Origin: Fundicoccus_A sp052115865
Lineage (GTDB): Bacteria > Bacillota > Bacilli > Lactobacillales > Aerococcaceae
Direction of reading: 5' to 3'
Length of the DNA stretch: 64,000 nucleotides
Assembly: GCF_052115865.1 (NCBI RefSeq)
Contig: NZ_JBQKME010000008.1
Coordinates: 50,224-114,223, forward strand
The notes beneath the pieces were generated by a model. That model had not been told where the DNA came from, did not search any database, and worked only from the letters and a program-made list of their open reading frames with translations. The position numbers were made by a program, and so were the translations under genes. Of the stretch, positions 26,125-34,520 are shown piece by piece (position 1 is the first letter of the stretch; each line of letters begins with the position of its first letter).

Positions 26125-26209
26125 ACACAATATATAGGGGTTTAAAAAACAGTCAAACACATCATTTAGTGTTTTCGGGGTTTGCATGTCAAAGTTTTTA
26201 TGGTATGAT
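26125..26209 (+). promoter_or_regulatory. nrd promoter with paired NrdR-like boxes
   Basis: ACACAATATATAGGGG (26125-26140) and ACACATCATTTAGTGT (26157-26172) resemble NrdR boxes and start 32 bp apart, about three helical turns. The promoter TTGCAT (26182-26187) / TATGAT (26204-26209), spacer 16, follows. NrdR represses ribonucleotide reductase operons when dATP is high. Confidence 0.65.
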
Positions 26210-26247
26210 TTAGTCCATATATTTAAGAAAGAAAGAGGTGAAGGAGA

Positions 26248-26628
26248 ATGTTACTGGTATATATGTCATTAACTGGTCAAACAAGAAAGTTTATTGACAA
26301 ATTTGACTGGCCTAGTCTAGAGTTGACGCCAGATAATGCCTTTACCGAAATCCATGAACCTTACGTCATTGTTGCACCCACATATGAGCGTGAAGTAACG
26401 GATATTTTATTTGATTTCATTGAGACAGGCAACAATGCTTCTTATTTGCAAGGGGTGGCTGGGGGAGGGAATCGAAATTTTAATACACTATTTTGTTTCA
26501 CAGCCAAAGACATTGCTGAAGAATTTAATGTTCCATTACTCCATGTGTTTGAGTTTCAAGGGTCTGATAACGATGTAAATATAATGAAAGAGCAGGTGGC
26601 ATGCCTTGGACAAGCCGGTATTAAGTAG
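26248..26628 (+). CDS. nrdI: Flavodoxin-like NrdI
   Basis: NrdI is the flavoprotein that supplies the oxidant for assembling the manganese cofactor of class Ib NrdF. The 126 aa chain starts with the FMN phosphate loop YMSLTGQTRKFI and has the typical VAPTYE and GVAGGGNRNFNTLFC blocks. The ATG lies 7 nt behind GAGGTG. Its end overlaps the nrdE start by 23 nt. No nrdH glutaredoxin gene is found in the cluster. Confidence 0.94.
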   Translation: MLLVYMSLTGQTRKFIDKFDWPSLELTPDNAFTEIHEPYVIVAPTYEREVTDILFDFIETGNNASYLQGVAGGGNRNFNTLFCFTAKDIAEEFNVPLLHVFEFQGSDNDVNIMKEQVACLGQAGIK

Positions 26629-28783
26629 CAAACCAAAAGAAGTATCTTACTTTAAGTTAAATAATGAATTAAATCGACCTGTGGATAATAAAATACCTTT
26701 AAATAAGGACCGAGAAGCGGTACGTGCTTACTTTTTAGAGCATGTTAACCCTAATACAGTATTTTTTTATACTTTAGATGAGAAGATTGATTATTTAATT
26801 ACAAATGATTATTTAGAACGTGAATTTATTGAAAAATATGATCGATCATTTATTAAAGAATTAATGACAACGACTTATGACATGAAATTTCGCTTTAAAT
26901 CATTTATGTCAGCTTTTAAATTTTATACCCAATATGCCTTAAAAACGAATGATGGTAAACGGTATTTGGAGCGTTATGAAGATCGTATTGTTTTTGCTTC
27001 ATTATTTTTAGCCGATGGTGATACGGAATTAGCAACGAGTCTAAGAGATGAAATGATTAGCCAACGATATCAACCAGCAACACCGACTTTTTTAAATGCT
27101 GGTCGTAAAAGACGTGGGGATCTTGTTTCATGCTTTTTAATTCAACTAACGGATGACATGAATAGTATCGGACGTGGAATTAACTCAGCCTTGCAATTAT
27201 CAAGAATTGGAGGCGGTGTTGGAGTTAATTTATCTAACTTACGAGCTGCTGGAGATCCAATTAAAAAGATTGAAAATGCCTCAAGTGGTGTTGTGCCTGT
27301 TATGAAACTTTTAGAAGATAGTTTTAGTTATTCTAACCAATTAGGTCAAAGAAATGGTGCTGGCGCTGTCTATTTAAATGTCTTCCATCCAGATGTTGTG
27401 TCATTCCTTTCTACTAAAAAAGAAAATGCCGATGAAAAAATCCGTGTCAAAACCTTGTCGCTTGGTTTAGTTGTCCCTGATAAATTTTATGAATTAGCCG
27501 CTAAAGATGAGCCGATGTATTTATTCAGTCCCTACGATGTGGAAAGAATTTATGGTAAACCTTTTTCTTATGTGGATATTACGCAAGAATTTGATAATTT
27601 AGTGAATAACCCGGAAATTCGTAAGTCTAAAATCTCAGCCAGAGAATTAGAAAATGAAATTAGTAAATTACAACAAGAATCAGGTTATCCTTATATCATT
27701 AACATTGATACAGCCAACAAGTCCAATCCAATTGATGGAACAATTACCATGAGTAATTTATGTTCTGAGATTTTACAAGTTCAACAGCCTTCTTTAATTA
27801 ACAACCGTCAAGAATATGAAGTGTTAGGTACGGATATTTCATGTAATTTAGGGTCGACCAATATTCCTAATATGATTCAATCACCTGACTTTGCTAAATC
27901 AGTTGATACGGCTGTTCGTGCTTTAACCTATGTGACAGATAATTCTAATATTGAAGCTGTACCAACCATTAAAAACGGAAACGATCAAGCGCATACCATT
28001 GGTTTAGGTGGCATGGGACTGCATACTTTATTTGCTTTGAACCAAATGTATTATGGTTCGCCTGAATCGATTGAACTCACTGAAGCTTACTTCTATGCTT
28101 TAAATTACTACACACTCGTTTCTAGCAACAAAATTGCAAAGGAACGTCAAACAAGCTTTGTGAATTTTGAAAAGTCTGCCTATGCAGATGGTAGTTATTT
28201 TGATAACTATATTAATAATCCATTTGAGATTAAAGATCTAAAAGTAGCTGAAATTATGAAAAATGTTCCTATGCCGACAGCTGAAGATTGGGCACAATTA
28301 AAAGCCGCTGTTGACGCAGATGGTTTATATCACCAAAATCGTATGGCAATTGCACCAACAGGTTCCATTTCTTATGTAAATGAAACAAGTGCTAGCTTAC
28401 ACCCAATTACGCAATTGATAGAAGAGCGTCAAGAAAAGAAAACAGGAAAAACCTATTATCCTGCGCCACATTTATCTAATGACACTATTAAATATTACCA
28501 GTCTGCTTATGATATCGACATGCGTAAAGTCATTGATATTTATTCAGTGGCTCAAAAACATATTGATCAGGGGATGTCTTTAACTTTATTCATGCGTTCA
28601 GAAATTCCTGAAGGGATGTATGAGTGGAAAGAAGGGCGTACGAATAAGATGACAACGCGTGATTTAAATATTTTACGTCACTATGCTTGGAAAAAAGGGA
28701 TTAAGTCGATCTATTATGTGCGGACTTATACAGATGATGGCGAAGAAGTAGGCAGTAACGCTTGTGAAAGTTGCTCGATTTAG
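26606..28783 (+). CDS. nrdE: Class Ib ribonucleotide reductase alpha subunit NrdE
   Basis: Catalytic subunit that reduces ribonucleoside diphosphates, 725 aa. Clear blocks are PATPTFLNAGRKRRGDLVSCFL with an active-site Cys, SRIGGGVGVNLSNLRA, the radical-site segment NLCSEILQ, MAIAPTGSISYVNETSAS, and the C-terminal redox pair in ACESCSI. No ATP-cone is present, which agrees with class Ib. The start is TTG 26606, 6 nt behind AGGTGG, inside the end of nrdI; no better start lies before the conserved VSYFKLNNE. Re-reduction of the tail would need NrdH or thioredoxin, not encoded nearby. Confidence 0.96.
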   Translation: MDKPVLSSKPKEVSYFKLNNELNRPVDNKIPLNKDREAVRAYFLEHVNPNTVFFYTLDEKIDYLITNDYLEREFIEKYDRSFIKELMTTTYDMKFRFKSFMSAFKFYTQYALKTNDGKRYLERYEDRIVFASLFLADGDTELATSLRDEMISQRYQPATPTFLNAGRKRRGDLVSCFLIQLTDDMNSIGRGINSALQLSRIGGGVGVNLSNLRAAGDPIKKIENASSGVVPVMKLLEDSFSYSNQLGQRNGAGAVYLNVFHPDVVSFLSTKKENADEKIRVKTLSLGLVVPDKFYELAAKDEPMYLFSPYDVERIYGKPFSYVDITQEFDNLVNNPEIRKSKISARELENEISKLQQESGYPYIINIDTANKSNPIDGTITMSNLCSEILQVQQPSLINNRQEYEVLGTDISCNLGSTNIPNMIQSPDFAKSVDTAVRALTYVTDNSNIEAVPTIKNGNDQAHTIGLGGMGLHTLFALNQMYYGSPESIELTEAYFYALNYYTLVSSNKIAKERQTSFVNFEKSAYADGSYFDNYINNPFEIKDLKVAEIMKNVPMPTAEDWAQLKAAVDADGLYHQNRMAIAPTGSISYVNETSASLHPITQLIEERQEKKTGKTYYPAPHLSNDTIKYYQSAYDIDMRKVIDIYSVAQKHIDQGMSLTLFMRSEIPEGMYEWKEGRTNKMTTRDLNILRHYAWKKGIKSIYYVRTYTDDGEEVGSNACESCSI

Positions 28784-28804
28784 AAGGGGAAATGAGGATT
28801 TATA

Positions 28805-29791
28805 ATGACTATGACATCTGATTTCAAAAACACACCGAATTATTATGCCATTAACTGGAACAATATCGAAGACGTCATCGATAAATTAACCTGGGAAAAA
28901 CTAACCGAACAATTTTGGTTGGATACGCGTATTCCGTTATCCAATGACTTGGATGATTGGCGGACATTGTCTGCCCATGAAAAAGATATTATTGGTAAGG
29001 TATTTGGAGGCTTAACATTACTTGATACATTACAATCGGAGGATGCGATTGAACGTTTGCGTTTAACGGCGCGGACGCAACACGAAGAAGCTGTTTTAAA
29101 CAATATTCAATTTATGGAATCTGTGCACGCAAAAAGTTATTCTTCTATTTTTTCAACATTAAATTCTAAAGCCGAAATTGAAGAGATTTTCCGTTGGACA
29201 GATTCTAATGAACTGATTCAATTTAAAGCCTTGAAAATCAATGATATTTATAAAAATGGGACAGATTTACAAGCCAAGGCAGCCAGTGTGTTGCTAGAAT
29301 CTTTCCTTTTCTATTCAGGTTTTTTTGCGCCTTTATATTACTTAGGGAATAATAAATTAGCGAATGTGGCTGAAATCATTAAGTTAATCATTCGCGACGA
29401 ATCGGTGCATGGAACGTATATTGGTTACAAATTCCAATTAGGCTACAATGAGTTGCCGCAAGCGGAACAAGATGACTTGAAAGCATGGGTTTATGAAGTG
29501 TTGTTTGAGCTTTACCAAAACGAAAGTCAATTTACCCAATTGATTTATGATCAAGTAGGTTGGACTGAAAAAGTGAAGGTATTTATTCGCTACAATGCCA
29601 ATAAGGCGCTACAAAACTTAGGTTTTGATCCGCTTTTTCCGGATACCGCTGAAGATGTTGATCCGATTGTGATGAACGGTATTTCAACGGGAACCAGCAA
29701 CCATGACTTTTTCTCGCAAGTTGGGAACGGCTATCTCTTAGGGGCTGTTGAAGCCATGCAAGATGATGACTATACAAAATGGATGAATTAA
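28805..29791 (+). CDS. nrdF: Class Ib ribonucleotide reductase beta subunit NrdF
   Basis: Di-metal tyrosyl radical subunit, 328 aa. Metal ligands are seen in DTLQSEDAI, EEAVLNNIQFMESVHAKSY and IIRDESVHGTYIGYK, and the radical Tyr lies in the SVHAKSYSSIF segment. The start follows GAGG 7 nt upstream, 21 nt after nrdE. It is the last gene of nrdIEF; a motif copy overlaps its stop codon and a hairpin follows. Confidence 0.96.
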   Translation: MTMTSDFKNTPNYYAINWNNIEDVIDKLTWEKLTEQFWLDTRIPLSNDLDDWRTLSAHEKDIIGKVFGGLTLLDTLQSEDAIERLRLTARTQHEEAVLNNIQFMESVHAKSYSSIFSTLNSKAEIEEIFRWTDSNELIQFKALKINDIYKNGTDLQAKAASVLLESFLFYSGFFAPLYYLGNNKLANVAEIIKLIIRDESVHGTYIGYKFQLGYNELPQAEQDDLKAWVYEVLFELYQNESQFTQLIYDQVGWTEKVKVFIRYNANKALQNLGFDPLFPDTAEDVDPIVMNGISTGTSNHDFFSQVGNGYLLGAVEAMQDDDYTKWMN

Positions 29792-29804
29792 AATAAATAT
29801 CACC
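29791..29804 (+). repeat. 3'-end motif copy b (AAATAAATATCACC)
   Basis: Thirteen of 14 core positions, starting on the last base of the nrdF stop codon and 6 nt before the terminator. Confidence 0.65.
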
Positions 29805-29809
29805 AAAAT

Positions 29810-29854
29810 AAGCCAATAGTGAAGGGTCTCAGCCTTACTATTGGCTTGTTATTT
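29810..29854 (+). terminator. Terminator after nrdF
   Basis: AAGCCAATAGT pairs exactly with ACTATTGGCTT; the following tract (GTTATTTG) is only moderately T-rich. Confidence 0.75.
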
Positions 29855-30049
29855 GTCTCGTGGGTGGTTAAATAGACGGTTTGTAAGTGCAAGTTCGATA
29901 GAGTCCATATAATTGTGTAAAAACCACGAAAGGACGAGACTAAAGTTTCTCGTAGCAATGAAGACACTTTTAGTATTCGTTGAGGAAACGATTGTCTACT
30001 TCATGTCTACGATAACTCAATTATTGATTCCATTTCTATGACTTGCTCT
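29855..30049. other. Non-coding stretch with a strong imperfect hairpin
   Basis: No ORF is supported. CGTAG (29951-29955) pairs with CTACG (30007-30011), ATGAAG (29958-29963) with CTTCAT (29999-30004), and a terminal CGTT/AACG closes the top (29978-29990). The symmetric arrangement suggests a structured RNA or a decayed mobile element end. A second small dyad (ACGAGA/TCTCGT) precedes it. Confidence 0.45.
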
Positions 30050-30366
30050 CGCGGTCGTTTGAAAAGGTGATTTCATCCGAGCGGTTAGTGCGCGGTCGTT
30101 TTAAATAGTGGTTTCATCCGAGCGGTTGATGTGCGCTCGTTTGAAAAGATGGTTTCATCCGAGCGGTTGATGCGCGCTCGTTTGAAAAGATGGTTTCATC
30201 CGAGCGGTTGGTGTTCGGTCGTTTGAAATAGTGATTTCATCCGAGCGGTTGGCTCGCGCTCGTTTGAAACAGTGATTTCATCCGAGCGGTTGGCTCGCGC
30301 TCGTTTGAAAAGGTGGTTTCATCCGAGCGGTTGGTGTGCGGTCGTTTGAAAAGGTGAATTCATCCG
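30050..30366. repeat. Tandem array of 41-bp dyad units
   Basis: Eight occurrences of TTCATCCGA recur at exactly 41-bp spacing (unit starts 30071, 30112, 30153, 30194, 30235, 30276, 30317, 30358), preceded by a partial unit. Each unit has the dyad TTTCA-CGAGCG...CGCTCG-TGAAA, so every unit can fold as a hairpin; some units carry CGGTCG instead of CGCTCG. The array is GC-richer than its flanks, and the unit length is not a multiple of three. Confidence 0.9.
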
Positions 30367-30423
30367 ATGTATATTAACACAATAAGCCAGAACTGATTAT
30401 ATACTTATCTACTTTTCGACACT

Positions 30424-30468
30424 AAAAAACCTCACTAACATGTTGTAAAACAACATATTTAGCGAGGT
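30424..30468 (-). terminator. Terminator of the DUF1002-domain gene
   Basis: On the minus strand CCTCGCTAAATATGTTGT pairs with ACAACATGTTAGTGAGG around TTT, followed by a T run; it lies 14 nt after the stop codon. Confidence 0.85.
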
Positions 30469-30481
30469 ATTTACTTTGATC

Positions 30482-32104
30482 CTAAGGGAATAGGATGGCC
30501 TCAAAGCCAGCTTGTAGTTCCATGTTTTCAGTTGGTGTGAAGTGAATTAAGCCATCTGGCATACCTTGATTTTGTTGGCTATGTAAAACAACGCCTTCTT
30601 TCGTCACATCATTATAAGTAAAGAGATAGAAGTGAGGCAAGCTGTAGCCTTCCACTGTTTCACGTAAATATTCTTGGTCGGTATAAGCAGCTAAAATGCG
30701 ATATTCATGGGAATCATCACTGCTGTAATACCATTCAGCTGTAACAGCCTCACCATTAACAGCCAGTACATCGATCACGTCTGTAGGGAATTCTATACCC
30801 CACATGCTGGTTGTATTATATAAATCATAAGCTTTATAGTATTGACCCATGCTTTCGCCCCAAGAATCCATAAATTCACTTAAAGCAGCCGCTTTAACTT
30901 CACCCCAAGCCACTTCTACTTCTTCTGTCCCGTCACGGTAAACAATTGGATTTTCTTCAATCATAGAAAAGTCATAAGCATCGACTAAATATCCATGTGT
31001 TGCGGCATCTGGATAGGCATTATCTCCAACGAATGATTTGATACTTACAGTTCCTGCTTCGGTACGGATGAGATCCCAGTATGACCCTTCACCATTTTCA
31101 TTAGCTAAATAAATAACTATGGCACCTTCACGTAAGTTTTCAACATCATAAACACTCCAGTTAGAACGGTCGTAATTTTCGATATTTACATAACTTTCAT
31201 CAAATGGTGGGTTTAAAATTGATGCTTCCCAGAAGTCAACGGCACTTTCTAGTGTCCAAGTAGATGAAGTTGAGTCTTCAATTTGTTGAGCTGTATCATC
31301 ATCTAAAGCTACTTCTGATTGAGCATAATCGAGTGCAAATGCAACAAATTTTGCTCTTGCATTTTCATCAATCACAAGATCGTTTTCGCTTTGGTAATTT
31401 GTAAGAATCTGATCTACTAAGACAGTTACATCTTCATCACTTAAAGCACCATTAGCAATTAGGCTAGTACTAATTGCTTGTTTGATTAATGCTTGGATTT
31501 GATTAATCGTATCATCGTCTAATCCAGCTTCTTCTTTAATGGTTTCTACCAGTGATATTTCTTTTTGTGCTAATTCAATATTTGCTTGGCTTAACTGTTG
31601 ACCTGTTGACTCATATAGACGATAGACACCCGTTAATGCTCCTTCACCTGTAACAGGCTCAACGGCTGCAATTTTAATGAGAACATTTGAAGCGCCAGCT
31701 GTGATGGCAGCATTTTGATAGGTTTGAGATGCTACCGATAAAATTGTGTTAGGTGTTAAAATCTGAACTTGAACACCGTAGCCTTCACCACGTGGCTCAA
31801 TGGCAACCGATGAATAGACAGGCGTCGCATCTGTTGAACCGTCAGCTAAATATTGATTAATTAACGAACCGTTAATTTCTATTAATTCATTCGTTGGAAC
31901 AGCGTGCGCTCCTAAAATAGAAAGAGTTTGTTCTGCTTGACTTTCATTCAGTGAGCCACCTAAAGCAACAAGTGTTTTTGATTCTGTTATTTGGCTTTGA
32001 GCATGAATGGCATCAATAGAAATGTTACCAAAAAATTGTGTCATTGGGGCAGCAACCAATAGACCTCCAAGAGCAATAGCAGTGAATGATTTAAATAATT
32101 TCAT
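30482..32104 (-). CDS. Secreted protein with DUF1002 and DUF4767-like domains
   Basis: A 540 aa exported protein. The signal peptide ends near AIHAQS. The N-terminal two-thirds match DUF1002 (YpuA-like): VALGGSLNESQAEQTLSILG, IEPRGEGYGVQVQILTP and the ALTGVYRLYE block. The C-terminal 150 residues resemble DUF4767: FMDSWGESMGQYYKAYD, GEAVTAEWYYSSD, HFYLFTYND and QNQGMPDGLIHFTPTEN. Neither domain has an established function. ATG 32104 was chosen for AAAGGAG 9 nt upstream; the longer frame has no site. It is a single-gene unit with its own terminator. No anchor motif was seen, so it should be released or associate with the wall. Confidence 0.75.
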   Translation of the reverse strand: MKLFKSFTAIALGGLLVAAPMTQFFGNISIDAIHAQSQITESKTLVALGGSLNESQAEQTLSILGAHAVPTNELIEINGSLINQYLADGSTDATPVYSSVAIEPRGEGYGVQVQILTPNTILSVASQTYQNAAITAGASNVLIKIAAVEPVTGEGALTGVYRLYESTGQQLSQANIELAQKEISLVETIKEEAGLDDDTINQIQALIKQAISTSLIANGALSDEDVTVLVDQILTNYQSENDLVIDENARAKFVAFALDYAQSEVALDDDTAQQIEDSTSSTWTLESAVDFWEASILNPPFDESYVNIENYDRSNWSVYDVENLREGAIVIYLANENGEGSYWDLIRTEAGTVSIKSFVGDNAYPDAATHGYLVDAYDFSMIEENPIVYRDGTEEVEVAWGEVKAAALSEFMDSWGESMGQYYKAYDLYNTTSMWGIEFPTDVIDVLAVNGEAVTAEWYYSSDDSHEYRILAAYTDQEYLRETVEGYSLPHFYLFTYNDVTKEGVVLHSQQNQGMPDGLIHFTPTENMELQAGFEAILFP

Positions 32105-32362
32105 GAAACAAGTCTCCTTTATAATGAATTGTGTTACAAAAGTGTTACGTTTATTACATATACATGTTATCATGTTACAAAATTAAAACAATGAATATAA
32201 AAATAACAAATGATGAATATTCTGTGAATTCATCTAAAATATTTAAAGATGAATAAAAAAGAAGGGCTTTTAAACAGTGCAATCATTAGGTTTTCAAGTT
32301 TTTGCATAGTATAATAATGACAACCATACAGGTTAATGAATGCCTAAGGAGGCTGAGGTAAA

Positions 32363-33391
32363 ATGAAAAAGTGGTTAGTTGTAATTGCAGGAAGTTTGTT
32401 TCTCGCAGCTTGTGGCAACACAAACTATAATCAAAATCAGATGACAACAAGCGAACCGTATACTGAGGAAATGAATCGAAGTGCGGTTGATTTAAATTTG
32501 GATTCTGATGCAAGTTATTATGAAGATGGGAATGCTACAGACACACGCTATTTAATCCATACGGCATCAGTAGGCTTGCAAACAGTCGATTATGCAACCT
32601 CTAAACAACGTCTATTTGATTATATCGGTAGTTCGGATGCTTATATTCAGTATCAAAATGAGTATACATCTAGTAGCTACAGCCAAGACGTTCGAGGTTT
32701 ACAAAGCTTAAGTTTAACGATACGTGTCCCTCAAGATTCATTTGAAGAAGCCTTAACAAGCATAACCAGTGGAGACATTGGTGAAGTGGTCCAAAATTCA
32801 CGTGGGTCAGAAGATGTGACGCGTTCAATGACTGATTTAGATATTCGGATTGAATCCGTTGAAGCGCGCATTGATCGTTTAAATGCTTTATTAGAAGAAG
32901 CAACGCTTATCGCAGATATTATTGAAATTCAAAATAGTGTTGAAGAAGCTATACTTGAAAGAGATCAATTATTAAGTGACCAAGCCACTTTAGAAGACCA
33001 AGTAAATGACTCGACAATTTCACTAGAATTAAGAGAAGTGCGTCGTCTGGATGATGGGATTACAAGTAATCAAAGCTTCTGGGAACGCGTACAAAATGCT
33101 ATAGTTGATACAGGCTACCAAACAATCATTGTACTTCAAGAAGCATTATTGTCAGTGATTTTTCTTTTGCCGTATCTTTTACTTCTATTGATTATTGTGA
33201 TTTTGTATTTCTTATTAATTCACCCATTTGTTAAACGTCGAAGAAGAAATAGAAAGAAAAAAGTCATTAAGGAACAGGAAACTATAACAGATAATACAGA
33301 AAATGTTACACAGGAAAAAGTCGTATTAACAGAAGAAAATACAAATAATTCAACAAAAGACTTGCATAAAGACGAAAAAGATGTAAACTAA
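32363..33391 (+). CDS. DUF4349 domain lipoprotein
   Basis: A 342 aa lipoprotein with signal peptide and lipobox LAAC (Cys at about 18). A low-complexity region precedes a DUF4349 domain (TASVGLQTVDYATSKQRL, then SLTIRVPQDSFEEAL), a coiled coil rich in Glu, Asp and Leu (RIESVEARIDRLNALLEEA), a membrane segment (about 255-285) and a very charged cytoplasmic tail. The domain is of unknown function and often occurs in membrane-anchored proteins. A TATAAT precedes the gene at 32309. pta follows after 30 nt and may be co-transcribed. Confidence 0.85.
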   Translation: MKKWLVVIAGSLFLAACGNTNYNQNQMTTSEPYTEEMNRSAVDLNLDSDASYYEDGNATDTRYLIHTASVGLQTVDYATSKQRLFDYIGSSDAYIQYQNEYTSSSYSQDVRGLQSLSLTIRVPQDSFEEALTSITSGDIGEVVQNSRGSEDVTRSMTDLDIRIESVEARIDRLNALLEEATLIADIIEIQNSVEEAILERDQLLSDQATLEDQVNDSTISLELREVRRLDDGITSNQSFWERVQNAIVDTGYQTIIVLQEALLSVIFLLPYLLLLLIIVILYFLLIHPFVKRRRRNRKKKVIKEQETITDNTENVTQEKVVLTEENTNNSTKDLHKDEKDVN

Positions 33392-33421
33392 AAGTAACAC
33401 AGTTTTGGGAGGAACGAAACA

Positions 33422-34417
33422 ATGGACATGTTTACAGAACTATCGCAAAAAATTGAAGGCAAAAATATTACAATCGTATTTCCAGAAGCCAATGACAAGC
33501 GTGTATTAGGTGCAGCTGTACGTTTACAAGGTGACAGATTAGCTCAACCAATCTTATTGGGTGATGAAGAAGAAATTAAAGCTTTAGCAACTGAAAATAA
33601 TTGGAATATTGATAATATGGAAATTATCAATCCATTAACTTATGATGATGCAGCTTTTGATGAAATGGTAGCATCTTTTGTTGAACGTCGTAAAGGTAAA
33701 GCAACAGAAGAGCAAGCGCGTGAAATCTTAAAAGACCGTGCTTACTTTGGAACAATGTTAGTTTACATGGATAAAGCTGATGGTCTAGTAAGTGGTGCTG
33801 TCTATTCAACAGGTGATACAGTTCGCCCAGCCCTACAAATTATCAAGACTAAGCCAGGTGTAAGTCGTACGAGTGGTGCCTTTATTATGGTGCCTAAAGA
33901 AAATGATGGCAAAAAATTAGTTTTTGCTGACTGTGCGATTAATATTAATCCAACTGCACAAGAATTGGCTGAAATTGCGGTTGATACAGCTAAAACGGCT
34001 GAACTATTCAATATTGATCCTGTAGTAGCTATGTTAAGTTTTTCAACTAAGGGATCTGCTGCTTCTGAGGAAGTTGATAAAGTTGCTGAAGCAACACGTA
34101 TTGCACAAGAATTAGCACCAGAATATAGAATTGATGGTGAATTCCAATTTGATACGGCTTATTCACAAACCGTTGCGGCACAAAAAGTTCCTGGAAATGA
34201 AGTTGCAGGTAATGCGTCAGTTTATGTATTCCCAGACTTACAGTCAGGAAACATTGGCTATAAGATTGCACAACGCTTAGGTGGCTACCAAGCAGTTGGC
34301 CCAATCTTACAAGGTTTAAACAAACCTGTTTCTGACTTATCGCGTGGTTGTGTGGAAGAAGATGTCTACAAAGTAGGGATCATTACAGCCAACCAGGCTC
34401 TCCAAAACAAAGCCTAA
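33422..34417 (+). CDS. pta: Phosphate acetyltransferase Pta
   Basis: Pta exchanges the CoA of acetyl-CoA for phosphate, giving acetyl phosphate, from which acetate kinase makes ATP. The protein is 331 aa, the short catalytic form without regulatory domains. Typical blocks are DGLVSGAVYSTGDTVRPAL, VFADCAININPTAQELAEIA, MLSFSTKGSA and VYVFPDLQSGNIGYKIAQR. It starts behind GGGAGGA 30 nt after the DUF4349 gene. The stop codon is followed by a motif copy and terminator. Confidence 0.96.
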   Translation: MDMFTELSQKIEGKNITIVFPEANDKRVLGAAVRLQGDRLAQPILLGDEEEIKALATENNWNIDNMEIINPLTYDDAAFDEMVASFVERRKGKATEEQAREILKDRAYFGTMLVYMDKADGLVSGAVYSTGDTVRPALQIIKTKPGVSRTSGAFIMVPKENDGKKLVFADCAININPTAQELAEIAVDTAKTAELFNIDPVVAMLSFSTKGSAASEEVDKVAEATRIAQELAPEYRIDGEFQFDTAYSQTVAAQKVPGNEVAGNASVYVFPDLQSGNIGYKIAQRLGGYQAVGPILQGLNKPVSDLSRGCVEEDVYKVGIITANQALQNKA

Positions 34418-34423
34418 TTTATT

Positions 34424-34440
34424 AATAAATATCACTGCCC
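34424..34440 (+). repeat. 3'-end motif copy c (AATAAATATCACTGCCC)
   Basis: Extended copy 6 nt after the pta stop codon; its last bases form the first arm of the pta terminator. Mirrors copy d at 34504-34517 around the convergent terminators. Confidence 0.7.
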
Positions 34441-34461
34441 GCTATGTCGGGCGGTTTTTTT
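34437..34461 (+). terminator. Terminator of pta
   Basis: GCCCG pairs with CGGGC around a 6-nt loop; a T run follows (34455-34461). Confidence 0.85.
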
Positions 34462-34467
34462 ATGCAC

Positions 34468-34498
34468 AAAAAAACTGAGACTAATGAAAGTCTCAGTT
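34468..34498 (-). terminator. Terminator of the DUF4430 lipoprotein gene
   Basis: AACTGAGACT pairs exactly with AGTCTCAGTT around a 6-nt loop, with a seven-base T run on the minus strand. Confidence 0.85.
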
Positions 34499-34503
34499 GT
34501 GGT

Positions 34504-34517
34504 AGTGATATTTATTT
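34504..34517 (-). repeat. 3'-end motif copy d (AAATAAATATCACT)
   Basis: Exact core on the minus strand, 3 nt after the stop codon of the DUF4430 gene and just before its terminator. With copy c it forms a widely spaced inverted pair. Confidence 0.7.
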
Positions 34518-34520
34518 GAA

